Shown in pieces: positions 49,463 through 61,100 of a stretch of DNA of 64,000 bases. How positions within the stretch are numbered: the first letter of the stretch is position 1; the number at the start of each line of letters is the position of its first letter. The translations under genes and the position numbers were made by a program. Below the pieces are notes generated by a model. It had not been told where the DNA came from. It did no database searches and saw nothing but the letters and a program-made list of their open reading frames with translations. The DNA is from Marchantia polymorpha subsp. ruderalis (taxonomy: Eukaryota > Streptophyta > Marchantiopsida > Marchantiales > Marchantiaceae), in contig AP031352.1 of assembly GCA_037833965.1 (NCBI GenBank), forward strand, positions 25,462,501 to 25,526,500, read 5' to 3'.

Positions 49463-52300
49463 CGTATTGTCACAAAGCTCTATTTAAAATGAATATATGA
49501 AGGCATAAATAATGACATCAAGAGGCAATGAACAATGAAGTATTTAATGATCAAACTTGGATAGACGATTGTAGGTTTAAATCTTTTTGTTGGACAAAAA
49601 GAGCTTGAAGAATTTGTTTATGTCAAAGATGAAAAGAACGAAGTATGCACAGTTGCAATTTTATAACACGTTGAAGAAGCTTTTGTAAACTATGAAGATT
49701 GCTGAAGAGAATTTGGATGATGTAATTGTTAGCTCTCAAAGATTTCATTTGAATTTAGAAAACAACATTGTATTTGAGGTATTTGAGTCACTCTATAGAT
49801 AAGCGGTGAAATATCTACCTACAAATAGTGATTATATAACTTCTAAGAAGATTTGATATCAATTCAAAGAGTAAAAAAAATACTATTCATTTTTTCACGT
49901 TTATAATCTACAACAATGTTTGAATCTAACAATGTTGGAAATGATGAGCAATATGATGAATCAATCTAATTTACCTTATGAATTTTGGATTGAGAAAATT
50001 AATACCGCATTTTGTTTGATAAATTTTTTTGTTTTAATATAATCAACTTCAAAATAACTTTTGAATTGAATCACAAACAAATTGCATTTATTTTTATGGT
50101 CATTGAAATTTTTTGTATTGTAAAGTTTATACCTTCATAGCAACAAAAAATAATATCAAGTTGGATATCTTTTCCAAAAAATGTTATTTTTTTAATATGC
50201 GAATAGAGTATAGGGTTGTAGATTATGATTTCATGTAACTTATAATGTTATTATCAATAGAAATGCTTCTATTGATGAGCATAAAGGGAAAGATTTTTCA
50301 TGCTATTTGTATTAAAAAGCATCAATTTTCACTTGTGAATGTTCTTCAGTAGGAAATTAATCTATAACCATTTTTAGTTAGTTAACACTAACATTAAGTT
50401 TATTCAATTTTGGATATAGAGTATGATAATGAAATATATATAATGCCATATCAATAATCCGTGTGCTCATCAGGTATATATGTCATGTCATGAATTCACT
50501 AGGAGAGAACTGGAATGTGGAAAGAAAATGTTATCTTTGGAATATGTTTAAAGTATAAATATAAGGAAGAGAAGAAACATTTAATACATCTTAACTTCAG
50601 AATTTATGTTTTATCTTTTATTGAACTTCTGTCCAAATCTTAATGTAAAATAATCTATTAATATAACACAAGAAAAGTCTTTAAAGAGTAGGAATTGGAA
50701 AAGTTGATGATTGTTGATTAACCTTTAGAAACTACATCACACGATAAAGATCAATCAAAATTGTCATTTATAAGATAATCAAATTGATTAGTAAAGCTAT
50801 CTTGGAAAATAAAACTGTGACATGATTTGTTCATTCTTGAAGATCATGATATTGAAACTGAGATTGATGATGATATTGTGTACATCTTGAAAGAATATAA
50901 AAATCCTATCAAAAAGTTTAGATGGAGATGTAGCTCCTGACGATGTGAAGATGTGCAATCTAGTAAAATTTCTAAGAAATCAAGATTTATTAAGAGCAAG
51001 TGGATGTACAAGCTAAAGTACAATTCACTAGATGACAAGAAAAAATATGTTCAAAGCCAGATTGATGGGTTGAGTTTTCAGACAAGATAAAAACGTGATC
51101 TACAGCAAGATTTTTTCACATGTAAAAATGTAAAATAGTAAAATATGCTAAAAGTTGACTCATATGTGCATGCTACAATATTTAGACCAGTTATGGATCA
51201 AATATATGGAATTACATCATACATTTATGGAGATTTGAATGAGTAAGTCTATTGGTGACACATAATTAATTTTGAAAAGAAAATTCAAGAATTGTTGATT
51301 TACATACTGCTAAAAATATTATGTATATCAAAATAAGCTCATAGACATTGAAATGCAAGATACAAAAGATTTATGAAAGCAAAAATTTTTTCACGGAGTG
51401 TTTATAATTCATGTGTATATAAGAAGAAGTCGAATAATGAAGAATTCAATCTCACTATCCTAGTAATTCACTTTTTAAATTATTTGAAAAAAGGTTCATG
51501 AAGTTTGAGTCAAGTTTGCATCTTGTGAATGATTTACTTATTTTGACAATCATTCTCATGTTGACAGATTCAATACAAGATTGAAATTTGCATCTAAAAA
51601 ATTGCAATAAAAGATATGAATAAGTTCAAAACTATATTCAAAATACATATTTATAAAGATTTGAAGAAGAAAATATTATGATTGACTTCAGTCAAGTATA
51701 CTCAACTTGTGCTTAACAAATCTAACATGACATTACTTTAAAAATTTAGAAATTTTTGAATTTCAAACTTTTTGCATGTTAAATCCATTTGATGTCATTG
51801 AGAAGAAAAATATATCATCAAATTTTTATGACAAAGACATGAGGAGCATTATGTTTATGATGATAAACAAAATATTTAATATTGCATGTGAACACTTACA
51901 TGTGAAATCCAAAGAATTTAGATAAGAAAGCAATAAAATAAGTTCCAAAGTATTTAAAAAATTAAGAATAATTTTTTTTTTGGTAGATAAATTATTAGAA
52001 AATTTCAACATTTTGCTAGAGTACGTTGACGTTGAATATACACAAGTGTCAATCTATGACTGTAGAAGTGTTTACACTTGATGATGGATGTAATTATTGA
52101 AGATCTATTTTGCCAAAATGCGTAGTTGAGTCCACATTGAAAACTATGTAGTGGAAGCAAAAGCGAAGAAAATTTATAGTCTTATCACTAAAATGAGTAT
52201 AAAATAAGAGGTTATCAATATGTCCTTTGATAGTTAAAGTGAGTTACATCTCATTGCAAATCAAATAATATAAATTGAGTACAACATATTAGAATCAACT

Positions 52301-53474
52301 TTTATTTTTATCAAATATAAATAAATGAATTGAGTCAATCAAAGTTAATGTTTATAAAAAACTGTGATAATTTTCAAGTTTTCCATGATTAACACAAGAA
52401 TTTTTTTATGATAGAGTATATATATATATATATATATATATATTCTATCATAATTTGTCTACATCTTAGTTTTAGTTAGCTCTAAAATAATGAGTGATCT
52501 ATATTTGATTTGTTTCTAGATTTTCACGCAGAGTAATTATATAGATTACTATTGCCACAACATGAGGTAAGTATGAGACAGTTAACACTTAATTGAGTTC
52601 TATTTTAACTTAGGTTTATTTCATCTTAGTTAGATTTTAGATTATGTTGTCAATATGAAGAGTGGCTAGGAAAAGCTCTTCACAATACTATCTGATTTCA
52701 TCTGCTTTTTGTAGTGTGGTTGATGTTATCCGCAAGAGGGAACCATATATTTTACCTCAATGTGAAATTTTTGATGGGTAATCATGTAATCTTGGTGTTT
52801 CTTCTCTAATGTTGTTCATGAAGTCAATATTTTTTTCAAGATCTTAAACCATGTAATCAGTTCAATGCTCATCTTTTCTTTTTTCACCTTTGCTCATTAA
52901 GTAGTATATAAAATATGATATTCATATAACTTTGAATTAGATTAATCATTTCAAAAAAGCCCATTTCAATCATTACTTCTTCATAATTCATGATATTATA
53001 TATAAAACTACATACATAAATGTGGTAACAATGAAATTTTATTTTGTTACAGAAAAAATTTTCAAATTTTAGTTTGATGGATGATAAGGAAACCAAGCAA
53101 TGTTGGAAAATTAATTGAGAAATTTGTATATAGACTACCGTGGATAGAATGAAAGTAAAAGATTGGTTTTAGTTTATAAAAGCATCAATTATATATATAT
53201 ATATATATACACACATAAAATATGTAAAAACTAATCAGACATCATATATAGATATTGTGAATGTTCTTTGTATATCAATAATTTTCTGTTAAAAAATTAT
53301 AATTTTAATGATCTTATAAATAATTATATTCATAATTGACATTCAATTATAAATATGTGTATATGTATGTATATATACACACACACAATAGAAGATCTGC
53401 TTATTTCTCTTCGCAGTGTATTGATACTCTATATTCCAAAACAATGTCACTCAACTCACCTTTCTCAACCTTCC
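52301..53474. other. AT-rich DNA right of the copia fossil
   Basis: May include the right LTR of the element. It also holds TA/CA-type microsatellites at about 53,190-53,215 and 53,355-53,389. No gene is recognised. Confidence 0.4.
52406..52453. repeat. (TA)n run bracketed by 10-base inverted repeats
   Basis: TTATGATAGA (52,406-52,415) and its reverse complement (52,444-52,453) flank about 13 TA units. The whole can form one long hairpin. Confidence 0.92.
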
Positions 53475-53696
53475 ATGGCTTTGACTTTCACCAAGGTTTC
53501 AACTTGTGGCTGTCTCTCGGCCATGGCTATCGTGGAGCTGCTCGGTCTCGACCAGGGGAATCAGATCCATTGTTTCCAGACCCACCGACGCGTGGTCATG
53601 ACATCTAGAGCAGGACCTGGCCTGGCCTCGGAGCCACGGTTCGATTGCATCCGTCTCAACCTCGTCTCTTCGCGTCATTTTCGGCGAGAGGTGTGA
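53475..53696 (+). CDS. Hypothetical 73-residue frame, transit-peptide-like
   Basis: An ATG at 53,475 opens 73 codons ending in TGA. The start MALTFTKVSTCGCLSAMAIV and the Arg/Ser-rich, acid-poor remainder resemble a plastid transit peptide. A possible donor (GAG|GTGTGA) lies just before the stop, so it could be the first exon of a plastid protein gene. I found no downstream exon that continues it, and the DNA to the right looks eroded. It may equally be a remnant. Confidence 0.22.
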   Translation: MALTFTKVSTCGCLSAMAIVELLGLDQGNQIHCFQTHRRVVMTSRAGPGLASEPRFDCIRLNLVSSRHFRREV

Positions 53697-56300
53697 ATAT
53701 TCATTCGGCCTCGGGGATTGCAAAAGCCTTCACCCTCCGGATGGGCAGCGACGCTGACGCCTTTCTGAAGAACAGATTCATTATCGCATTTATTGTCGAG
53801 GGCCTCCATGCGCTTGAGTGGGGGCAGAAAGTCAGCCGTCTCCACATGATCACGGATAACAATAATCACCAGGAGCCGCGACATGTTGGACGAAGCACGA
53901 CGTCAAAGCAGAGCCATCGAGAGAAACAGGCCCAAAGCCTGACCCGGCCAAAAGAAAGAACCAAAGGGGCACAGCTCTTTGCAGTTGGGCGGGTTTTGGC
54001 TTCATCTCACTCACGAGCCATGAAGGTTGCATGTATTTCCTCCAGCTCCTCAATGATGAACGATGGCAAATCTCACCCGCGAGTGCTGCTAACTGGTGTG
54101 ACATACCATAAATGCAGGTGATGGACCCATAACATGTCGGTCAGATGAAGTTATCCCTGTAAAACATGTTCAAGCCGAGCCACACACCAGATCTGATGAT
54201 TCTGATCACCGGTTTATTCGGATTCTTCCGCAGCCGGATGGATCAGCCTCCCTCGAAAAGGTGCATCGAGACTTTTGGATCTTGCCGAATCCTACCTTCC
54301 GGATAAGCAGGTGTTTTACAACAGAAGGCGACGTCATGCCTGCTCTGAGCCAAACTCTTCACGTTGAGGTGAAGAAATTGGTGTCATGTTTGGGCATATC
54401 TCCGATGCGTTTGTGCCTCGCCAAACTTGAATTGCACGAATTCCCCTTTCGCCGAGGACAAACTTTATGAACAAAGCCATAGATAAGACGAGGACGTACC
54501 CTCAGATGGCCGGTGGTGGTCGGTGGGTTCCACACACGTCTCCGAGGTTTACAAGTTCACTTATGTTTTACTTGGGCTCACAACGGAGCAGGAGAATTCC
54601 AGTCCGAAGACTTTCCTCGTACATACGAACATGGAGGTTCGAACAGCAGAGTTTAGGGTTTGTGCGACATTCTAAATCTTCCCCTATGGTCCACCAATAG
54701 GAAAGTCGTCGATGTAATCATCTGTCGAGTCTTCACATATCTACGCACTCGATGCTGAGTAGCAAGTCAATGTAATGGGATGCATGTTCTGCTCGGATTC
54801 AATATCGATGGACTGACCGGGAGATACTAAGCGGACCTCGTAGAAAGTAATAAGTAGGACCCGAGGGAACTGAACAGAAATCCAGCAGTTTGGAACAAAG
54901 TGAAGACAGCCGAATGAATGTCCGTATTCAAAGAAGGACTTCAAACATGCAAAGTGTCTCACTTTATTTTATCGTTTACATAACATTTCCTTCAAAGACA
55001 TGAAAGACAGGAAAAGGATGACCGCAAACCCATGGACGAAAAGCTCTCAAGTGTGATAGTTTTCTTGCACGGTGAAGGTCGAATACAGCCAGCCGGACTC
55101 CTCATCCGATTGCTCGGAGAGCGTATGCTGCGGTGAATGATAGTGCGGTCCAGAAAGCATAAAAAATTTCACAGCTTCCAGAAGTGAAGTGCGAGCAGCA
55201 GTGCAGCGAGCCAGCCGGCCAGCCAGCCAGCGCCATAGGAGGAGAACGGGGTGAAGGAAGTGGTGAATGAATGAATGACTGAATGATTGCCTGAAAGTAC
55301 AGCAAGGCAAAAGAGAACAAAGCGTGGATCATCAATGGTCATACAATAAACAAACGTATCGATCGTTCGACCTCTGGTCCTCCACCTTAAAATATTGATA
55401 TTATCCCCCTTCCCATTCATTCCCGAGGCTCGTCGTCTGGATCAGATATGTAGCAAAAAATCGCTGCTCCATCGACCGGAAGTATCCACTAAGCACCCCG
55501 AAGGCCATGTCAGCGCCACTGATCTATCGTCCAATCCTCTGTCCCCAGCCAGAGCGCCAGAAGAGAGCCAGCGAGCCAGCCAGTCAGCCTGCATACATAC
55601 ATACAAACAGTTGTCATGCATACCTGGTGCCATAATTTGGCTCGATGCTTCGGAACGGGGTCAGGATGTACAAGTCGGAGAACCGTCCGGACTGGAGAAG
55701 GGACCGATGGATCGGTACAAAATGCTCTTTTATGCTACCTGATTAATTCAGACTTTGTGTAATTACAGTTTGATTTGTGATTAATCGCACTTTGTAAGAT
55801 TATTCAAGGTTAGTCACGTTCACAAGTGACTGAATATTGCAAATGATTACTCTTGTAGCGTGGAAGTTTTCTTTGGTGAACATGAGATCAAGGACCTCAG
55901 TTACAGTTGACGAGAATTTGCAATCAGCAACGTTGCATTAATTTTTTTAGGGAGTATCAACCAGATCTGCAGTGATTGACGCTTAAAGACATAATTACAC
56001 TTAGAGAAAGTGGACTGATTCTGCTTCAGAGTTCAGACTGCGGACTACAGCCACAAATCATCGAATGTTCGTTCTCGTGTACTCGCAGTACGTTTATTTG
56101 TATGAATGTCCTCTTCCCAGTATACCATCCGAGCGTGGGACTGTGCGGTTCAGTCTTGAGTTCATCTTCTGTGTCTATCAGATCACATCACTCTATATAC
56201 AATGGAGCGTTTGTTGTAAATTAGTTCTGTATTGTTGGGTTAAGGGCGAATTATTAAATCAGTATGTTTATGAGGAAAGTGTATCTGCATCGGGATCCGT
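53697..56300. other. Mixed-composition stretch, no recognised gene
   Basis: Several overlapping frames without motifs. Short CCAG/CCAGC-type repeats occur at about 55,207-55,230 and 55,565-55,590, and an ATAC run at about 55,593-55,608. No domain or splice structure was found. Confidence 0.35.
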
Positions 56301-58163
56301 AATTTTCATGTCAGAAACATTCTTGAAATAATCAATAGAAATTATGTCCTGTTGGATATATCCAAGGATTGGATACAATATTTTGTTGATTTATCACCTG
56401 AGTGTCGAACCTGGACTCACATGTCAAGGCTTAAAGTTACAACTCACACAGTCAAAGGTGTTGACATTCACATGCCAATCATAACTTCAATATTGAGATG
56501 AGATGCAAACTCTGGTCTATGGCTCGGTCCTTAATGTAACCTGATATACCACTTCAACTCCTGGAAGTAAAGTAAAGTAGAATCTGAAGTTAGCCCTGCT
56601 AACGTAACGAGCACCAAGAAATATAGTAAAAAGGATAGGAAGAACTAGTAGTCAAGTGATTAAACCATACGGGTAAATTTAAACTAGCATCACTATAAGA
56701 GTATGACTACTAGACCTTAGATATCCAAACTATCTATTTCAAATTAACTATTGTTGTTTGTATAAATCTGAAACACATGCCCAAAATTAATTTTTATAGA
56801 ACTTGACAAAAATATATAAACTTCAATTCCGGATTCTAGTGAAACCCATTCTATTCAGCGAACATACAGGGAGTAGTATTGAGTTGAGACAACATCGACA
56901 GTTGTTTTCGGCGTGGCTACTCCTCTGACTTCGTTAAATCGAAGCATTGTGTTTCTTATTGTAACCGTAATTTGAGAGTGCATGGCATTAAAATGTGAGT
57001 ATTCATGGACGGACAATGTGATCTTGAATAATTGCTCTAGTCGGAAAGCTGGTAGAGGAGAGTCGTCTAACTATTGACAAGGTGTAGCTTGCAAGGCACT
57101 TCGGTTGTTGCAAGTGAGTGAGTATTCATGGCCGGCACTCGTGATGTGAATGATTGCGCTGGCCATGAGACTACATAAGAGTTTGCCCATGATCTATTTC
57201 CTGTAGCTAGATCTAAGTCTTAGCGGTTTCCACTTTTACACTTCGTGTACTTTGAGATATGTAGTTGTAACCGAGGGAATCAGTCAAGTGAGTACATTAT
57301 TATTTACACTATTGAATTGATTCGAATCAGAAAATGAGTCGGTAGGTTGAGGAACTTATGAGCTTGAACTGTCCCTACAACGATGTATCCAGCTTTTCGA
57401 ATACATAGGCACTTGCTTTTACAGGAATTGTAATGTGGTGTGGAGTCAGGGAGTAGTTTCTTAGTGTTATTTTCTTAGTAGTTTGTACTACGTAACAAGT
57501 ATTACCACAAGAGTTTAAATTATGGTATTGTGTGCATAGTTATTTTTCTTTCTTTCGCTCATATTAGATATACCGAGGTTTTAGCGTGCAGATGGTGTTT
57601 TATTGTAAATATAATTTACAAAATTCTTTTATCTTTTCTGTCTTGAAAAGATAGTACTTTATTTTGCCTTTACTTTCACCGTCTGTTTACATAAATCATA
57701 GCTGTATTATCTTAATTAACCATAACATTTACTTGTTAGTTTTCTGTTCGTAGAGTTAAAACTATTTGTTGGCGTGTTTATAACTACAACGCAACCATTA
57801 AAGCCGCCATTTCGTATCATTCCTTCATAGAATTTGCTGATATATCAAAAAAGATAGAAGTTTTGACATTCATAAAGAAATGTGATATAATGTGTTCAAT
57901 GATGGAGATCAGTGTAAAAGCATTCGATCCAGAATATGATCTATGATAGTAACACAAGCACGGTCCTTTACTTTCGAAAGCTTGGGTTCAATGGAAACAA
58001 AAACTTCTCCAATCTTACACATACATGATACAATTACTTTGTCCTTCAGAAAAGTAAGTCGTTATCAGATCTGCCTCTTTGTATATATTACATTCCGACA
58101 ATAATACATGGAGCTCTTTGAACCTCCTGAAAAATTAGTCTCGCCTCCCACATGTACAACTAT
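56301..58163. other. AT-rich intergenic DNA and 3' flank of the TIC62-like gene
   Basis: No recognised gene. The right few hundred bases should hold the 3' UTR of the minus-strand gene that ends at 58,164. A diverged direct repeat lies near 57.0-57.2 kb. Confidence 0.45.
56995..57172. repeat. Pair of diverged ~55-base direct repeats, 123 bases apart
   Basis: Copy A from 56,995 and copy B from 57,118 share GTGAGTATTCATGG, then diverge moderately while keeping GTGAT...TGAAT.ATTGC. The unit is therefore about 123 bases, duplicated once. Confidence 0.7.
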
Positions 58164-61100
58164 CTAAACGTTACCAAAAAGCTCCTCTGGTCTCTGACTA
58201 CCTGTATCACCAGACACCACCTGCAATCAATTCATTTCTGTTAGAGATAGTTTATTCCACCTCACTTTTCCAAAGGCATTCTACCCGACCGACCTTGTAG
58301 TAAATAACAAATCCTACTTTGAATGCAGTAAAATTTCATTTTCACAATCGTCATTACAATAACCCTTTAAACCAATTACAGATCAATTCTATATTTTCCT
58401 TCCATTAATCTTCAACTACGACTTTCATTTTCTTCCAGACGACGGGTGACACATTTAGAGCATGTCGAAATCATTACCACTGCAGAATGATGACAAAGAC
58501 ATATTCTATGGTAAACTGCTGGTTCAGTAACATTCTTTAAATAGACTGTGCAAACAAATTGTAACACAAATATCATTTCAGTAAATTCTTACCTCAACAA
58601 TTTTTTCGGACGCTTCGGGGGTTATTACTGCATCCACGCACAGTTCCGCGACCTACAAAGAAGACAAATCAGTTGAAATATGTTCATAGCTTATCTTTTC
58701 ATTTACTCAGATAGTTTTCTCACTGTAAGCAGGCAAAAGATACCAAAAATCTTGTAAAGTTTCAATTTCCCGAATAATAATTATCTGAAAGTATGAAATT
58801 TTCCCATGCGTAATTTGCAGAGAAGTTTTACCTTTCTGCGGCTGATAGATCCACCAAATTGTGTATCGGCTGGTTTCATGATGACCTTTTCTCTCTGCAG
58901 TATACACATATAATTGAGTTGTGAGAACCATAAACATTATGATTTTCATAGAACTAGACAATCGGATGTATAGAAATTTGTTGAGAATAATCAGCCACAC
59001 CGGGATTTGAACAAGCGACTGCGCACCACCAGTGGCTGACACTCATGATAAAATATATATTAGTAGTAGCTAATATGTGTTCACTACAGATACTACTCGT
59101 CGAGAAGGCCGAAGTACTTGCAATCGCAACTATCCACCACAGCTAGCTATATCCACTTCCCATCAATATACTACATTCTCTTTGTGCTTACCTTATCACC
59201 TCCGTTCTTCAGACCACCTGGCCTAATGATGGTGTAGTCCAAGCCAGAACGTTGCAAGTATAATTCAGCTTGCTTTTTCCTGTACCAGGATAAAAAATAC
59301 TGGTTAGATTCTAGTGAGGAGAAAACAATGAAATAAAAATTACTCGAACAAGCCGAAGCAGATGGCAGCAAACAAGACTCACCAGAATATTAGAGGTACG
59401 ATCTGAAGTAGCGATACGCCGATTGTGGTTATAAATACAAACTGCCATCAGAATTATAAAGCAGTTAGGATATCTTCGGTTGCTCCAAACAAATGTTTGC
59501 TTATCTAATAGCTCTTCACTCTTCCAGGAACTCTCTACCCAATTTTGCTGAATCGTAGATGTGGCGCGGAAAGTTGCTAATTTAGTAGACAGACTATAAG
59601 TTACCTTTTTCACTTTGCCTCCATTTTTAGCTGCTGCCACAAGATTTTTTACGCCCTCGAACTCGGCCTGGGCAAATATAGATGGGATTAGGACTCGATC
59701 AGAATCAGATATGCCAGAGAATATCATATTCAAATGGTAAATGGTAAATGGTAAATAGATCAAGCCCGTGGGACCCAAAGGGTCAAAAGGCTAAAAAAAA
59801 CACAATACAAACAACCCAACTCCAAACTAGGAGAGAACCAAAAGAACCCCCTGTTCTTTGAATAAAATGATGTAGATGCAAATCATCATCCCGAATGTGC
59901 AACGTAAATGCCGACAATATATGCTCACCTGATAAGTACCGATTGGATCGAACGGAAACGATGTTGCTCCTATGGCACAGATGACAACATTACTGCCATA
60001 GATCAACCAAATAAGCGTTAGCGTCAACACCATCTTAATTGTGCTGAAGACAGAATTGACACCTGAAATGCTTCCATAATCACATTTACAACACAGTACG
60101 TTACTTTTGAAAAAGCCAAAAGCAAATCGTTTGATCTACAAAAGGTATCCACTAAATGTGAGCTGTAAACGAAATGATTTACCTGTCGGCGAGTGCCGCT
60201 TTTACAGTCTCATACTTGTACAAATCTACCTTCACAATCTGCAGATAACATCTTCAAAGGATCATCAATCTGGGTACATGTTTTTTTGGAACACACGATT
60301 TGTCTTTGCAGCATCAAACAGCTTTGGAAAAATTCGTTAACAGCGAGAAATAAGAATAAATAATCCACGAAGTCGAGGAATGCTCAGTGACAAGGTAGCA
60401 GGATATACTAGTTTGGCATGCGATATACCTCAACATTCATCATCCTCCCAATATCGCGTGCTTTCGCTGGATCACGCACCAACGCTCTTACGGGCACTCC
60501 TTTGCTAACAAGGTCTTCTACTATCAACCTGGTGAAACACTTGACCTGTTAGAGATCTCAAGTGACTACATGATCTAAATCGCTGAGGACCGTTAGAACC
60601 ATTTAGGTGAAGACTATTCTTCTTAGTGAGCCTTCAACAAGAGTAGAACTGAGAGTTGATACAAGTAAACATCAGACAACTACCGAACCAAACTTCCAAA
60701 AGATTTCTATTATGAATATATTTGATATTGATGACCCATGTTTCATACAACATTGGAAGTTACTCTGGAGTAATCCAAAAGAGGTTACTTTGTTTCCGGG
60801 TGGATCATTCTAGCACGATGAGAACTAACTGAAATTCGAGAGCGTGAGAGGGAAAATCAGTAATGCAGATGATTGTTTACCTTCCTGTTCGGCCAGTGGC
60901 ACCAGCTACTGTGACTTTCAATCCAGCATATGGACCCGAATCTTCTTTCGGTTGATCAACTTCACTTGGCTCATCCTTCTTCATTTCTTTCTTTTGACTG
61001 TCTGTCTTTGCTGGGACACCTTCCTTTTTGCTTTGAGGTTCAACGTTATCAGGCTTCTTCTGTGACGCTTGCTTCGGCTTGCTTTCATCGGAATTAGTTG

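Larger units (their letters stand above)
48100..52300 (+). mobile_element. Fossil Ty1/copia LTR retrotransposon, internal region
   Basis: Decayed copia-type parts appear on the plus strand in the usual order. gag-like: 48,130-48,600. Integrase-like: 49,140-49,360, continuing about 49,900-50,330 with a recognisable LPYEFWIEKINTA block. Reverse transcriptase-like: about 50,820-51,460, including a KSKWMYKLKY block. RNase H-like: about 51,840-52,250, including a block resembling the SWKS...ALSTAEAEY region. The element is thoroughly broken, with many stops and frame changes spread over its length, so it is old. Composition has drifted to very high A/T. The order gag, integrase, RT, RNase H is what separates copia from gypsy elements. 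I could not define the LTRs, so true ends may lie several hundred bases outside. Confidence 0.85.
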
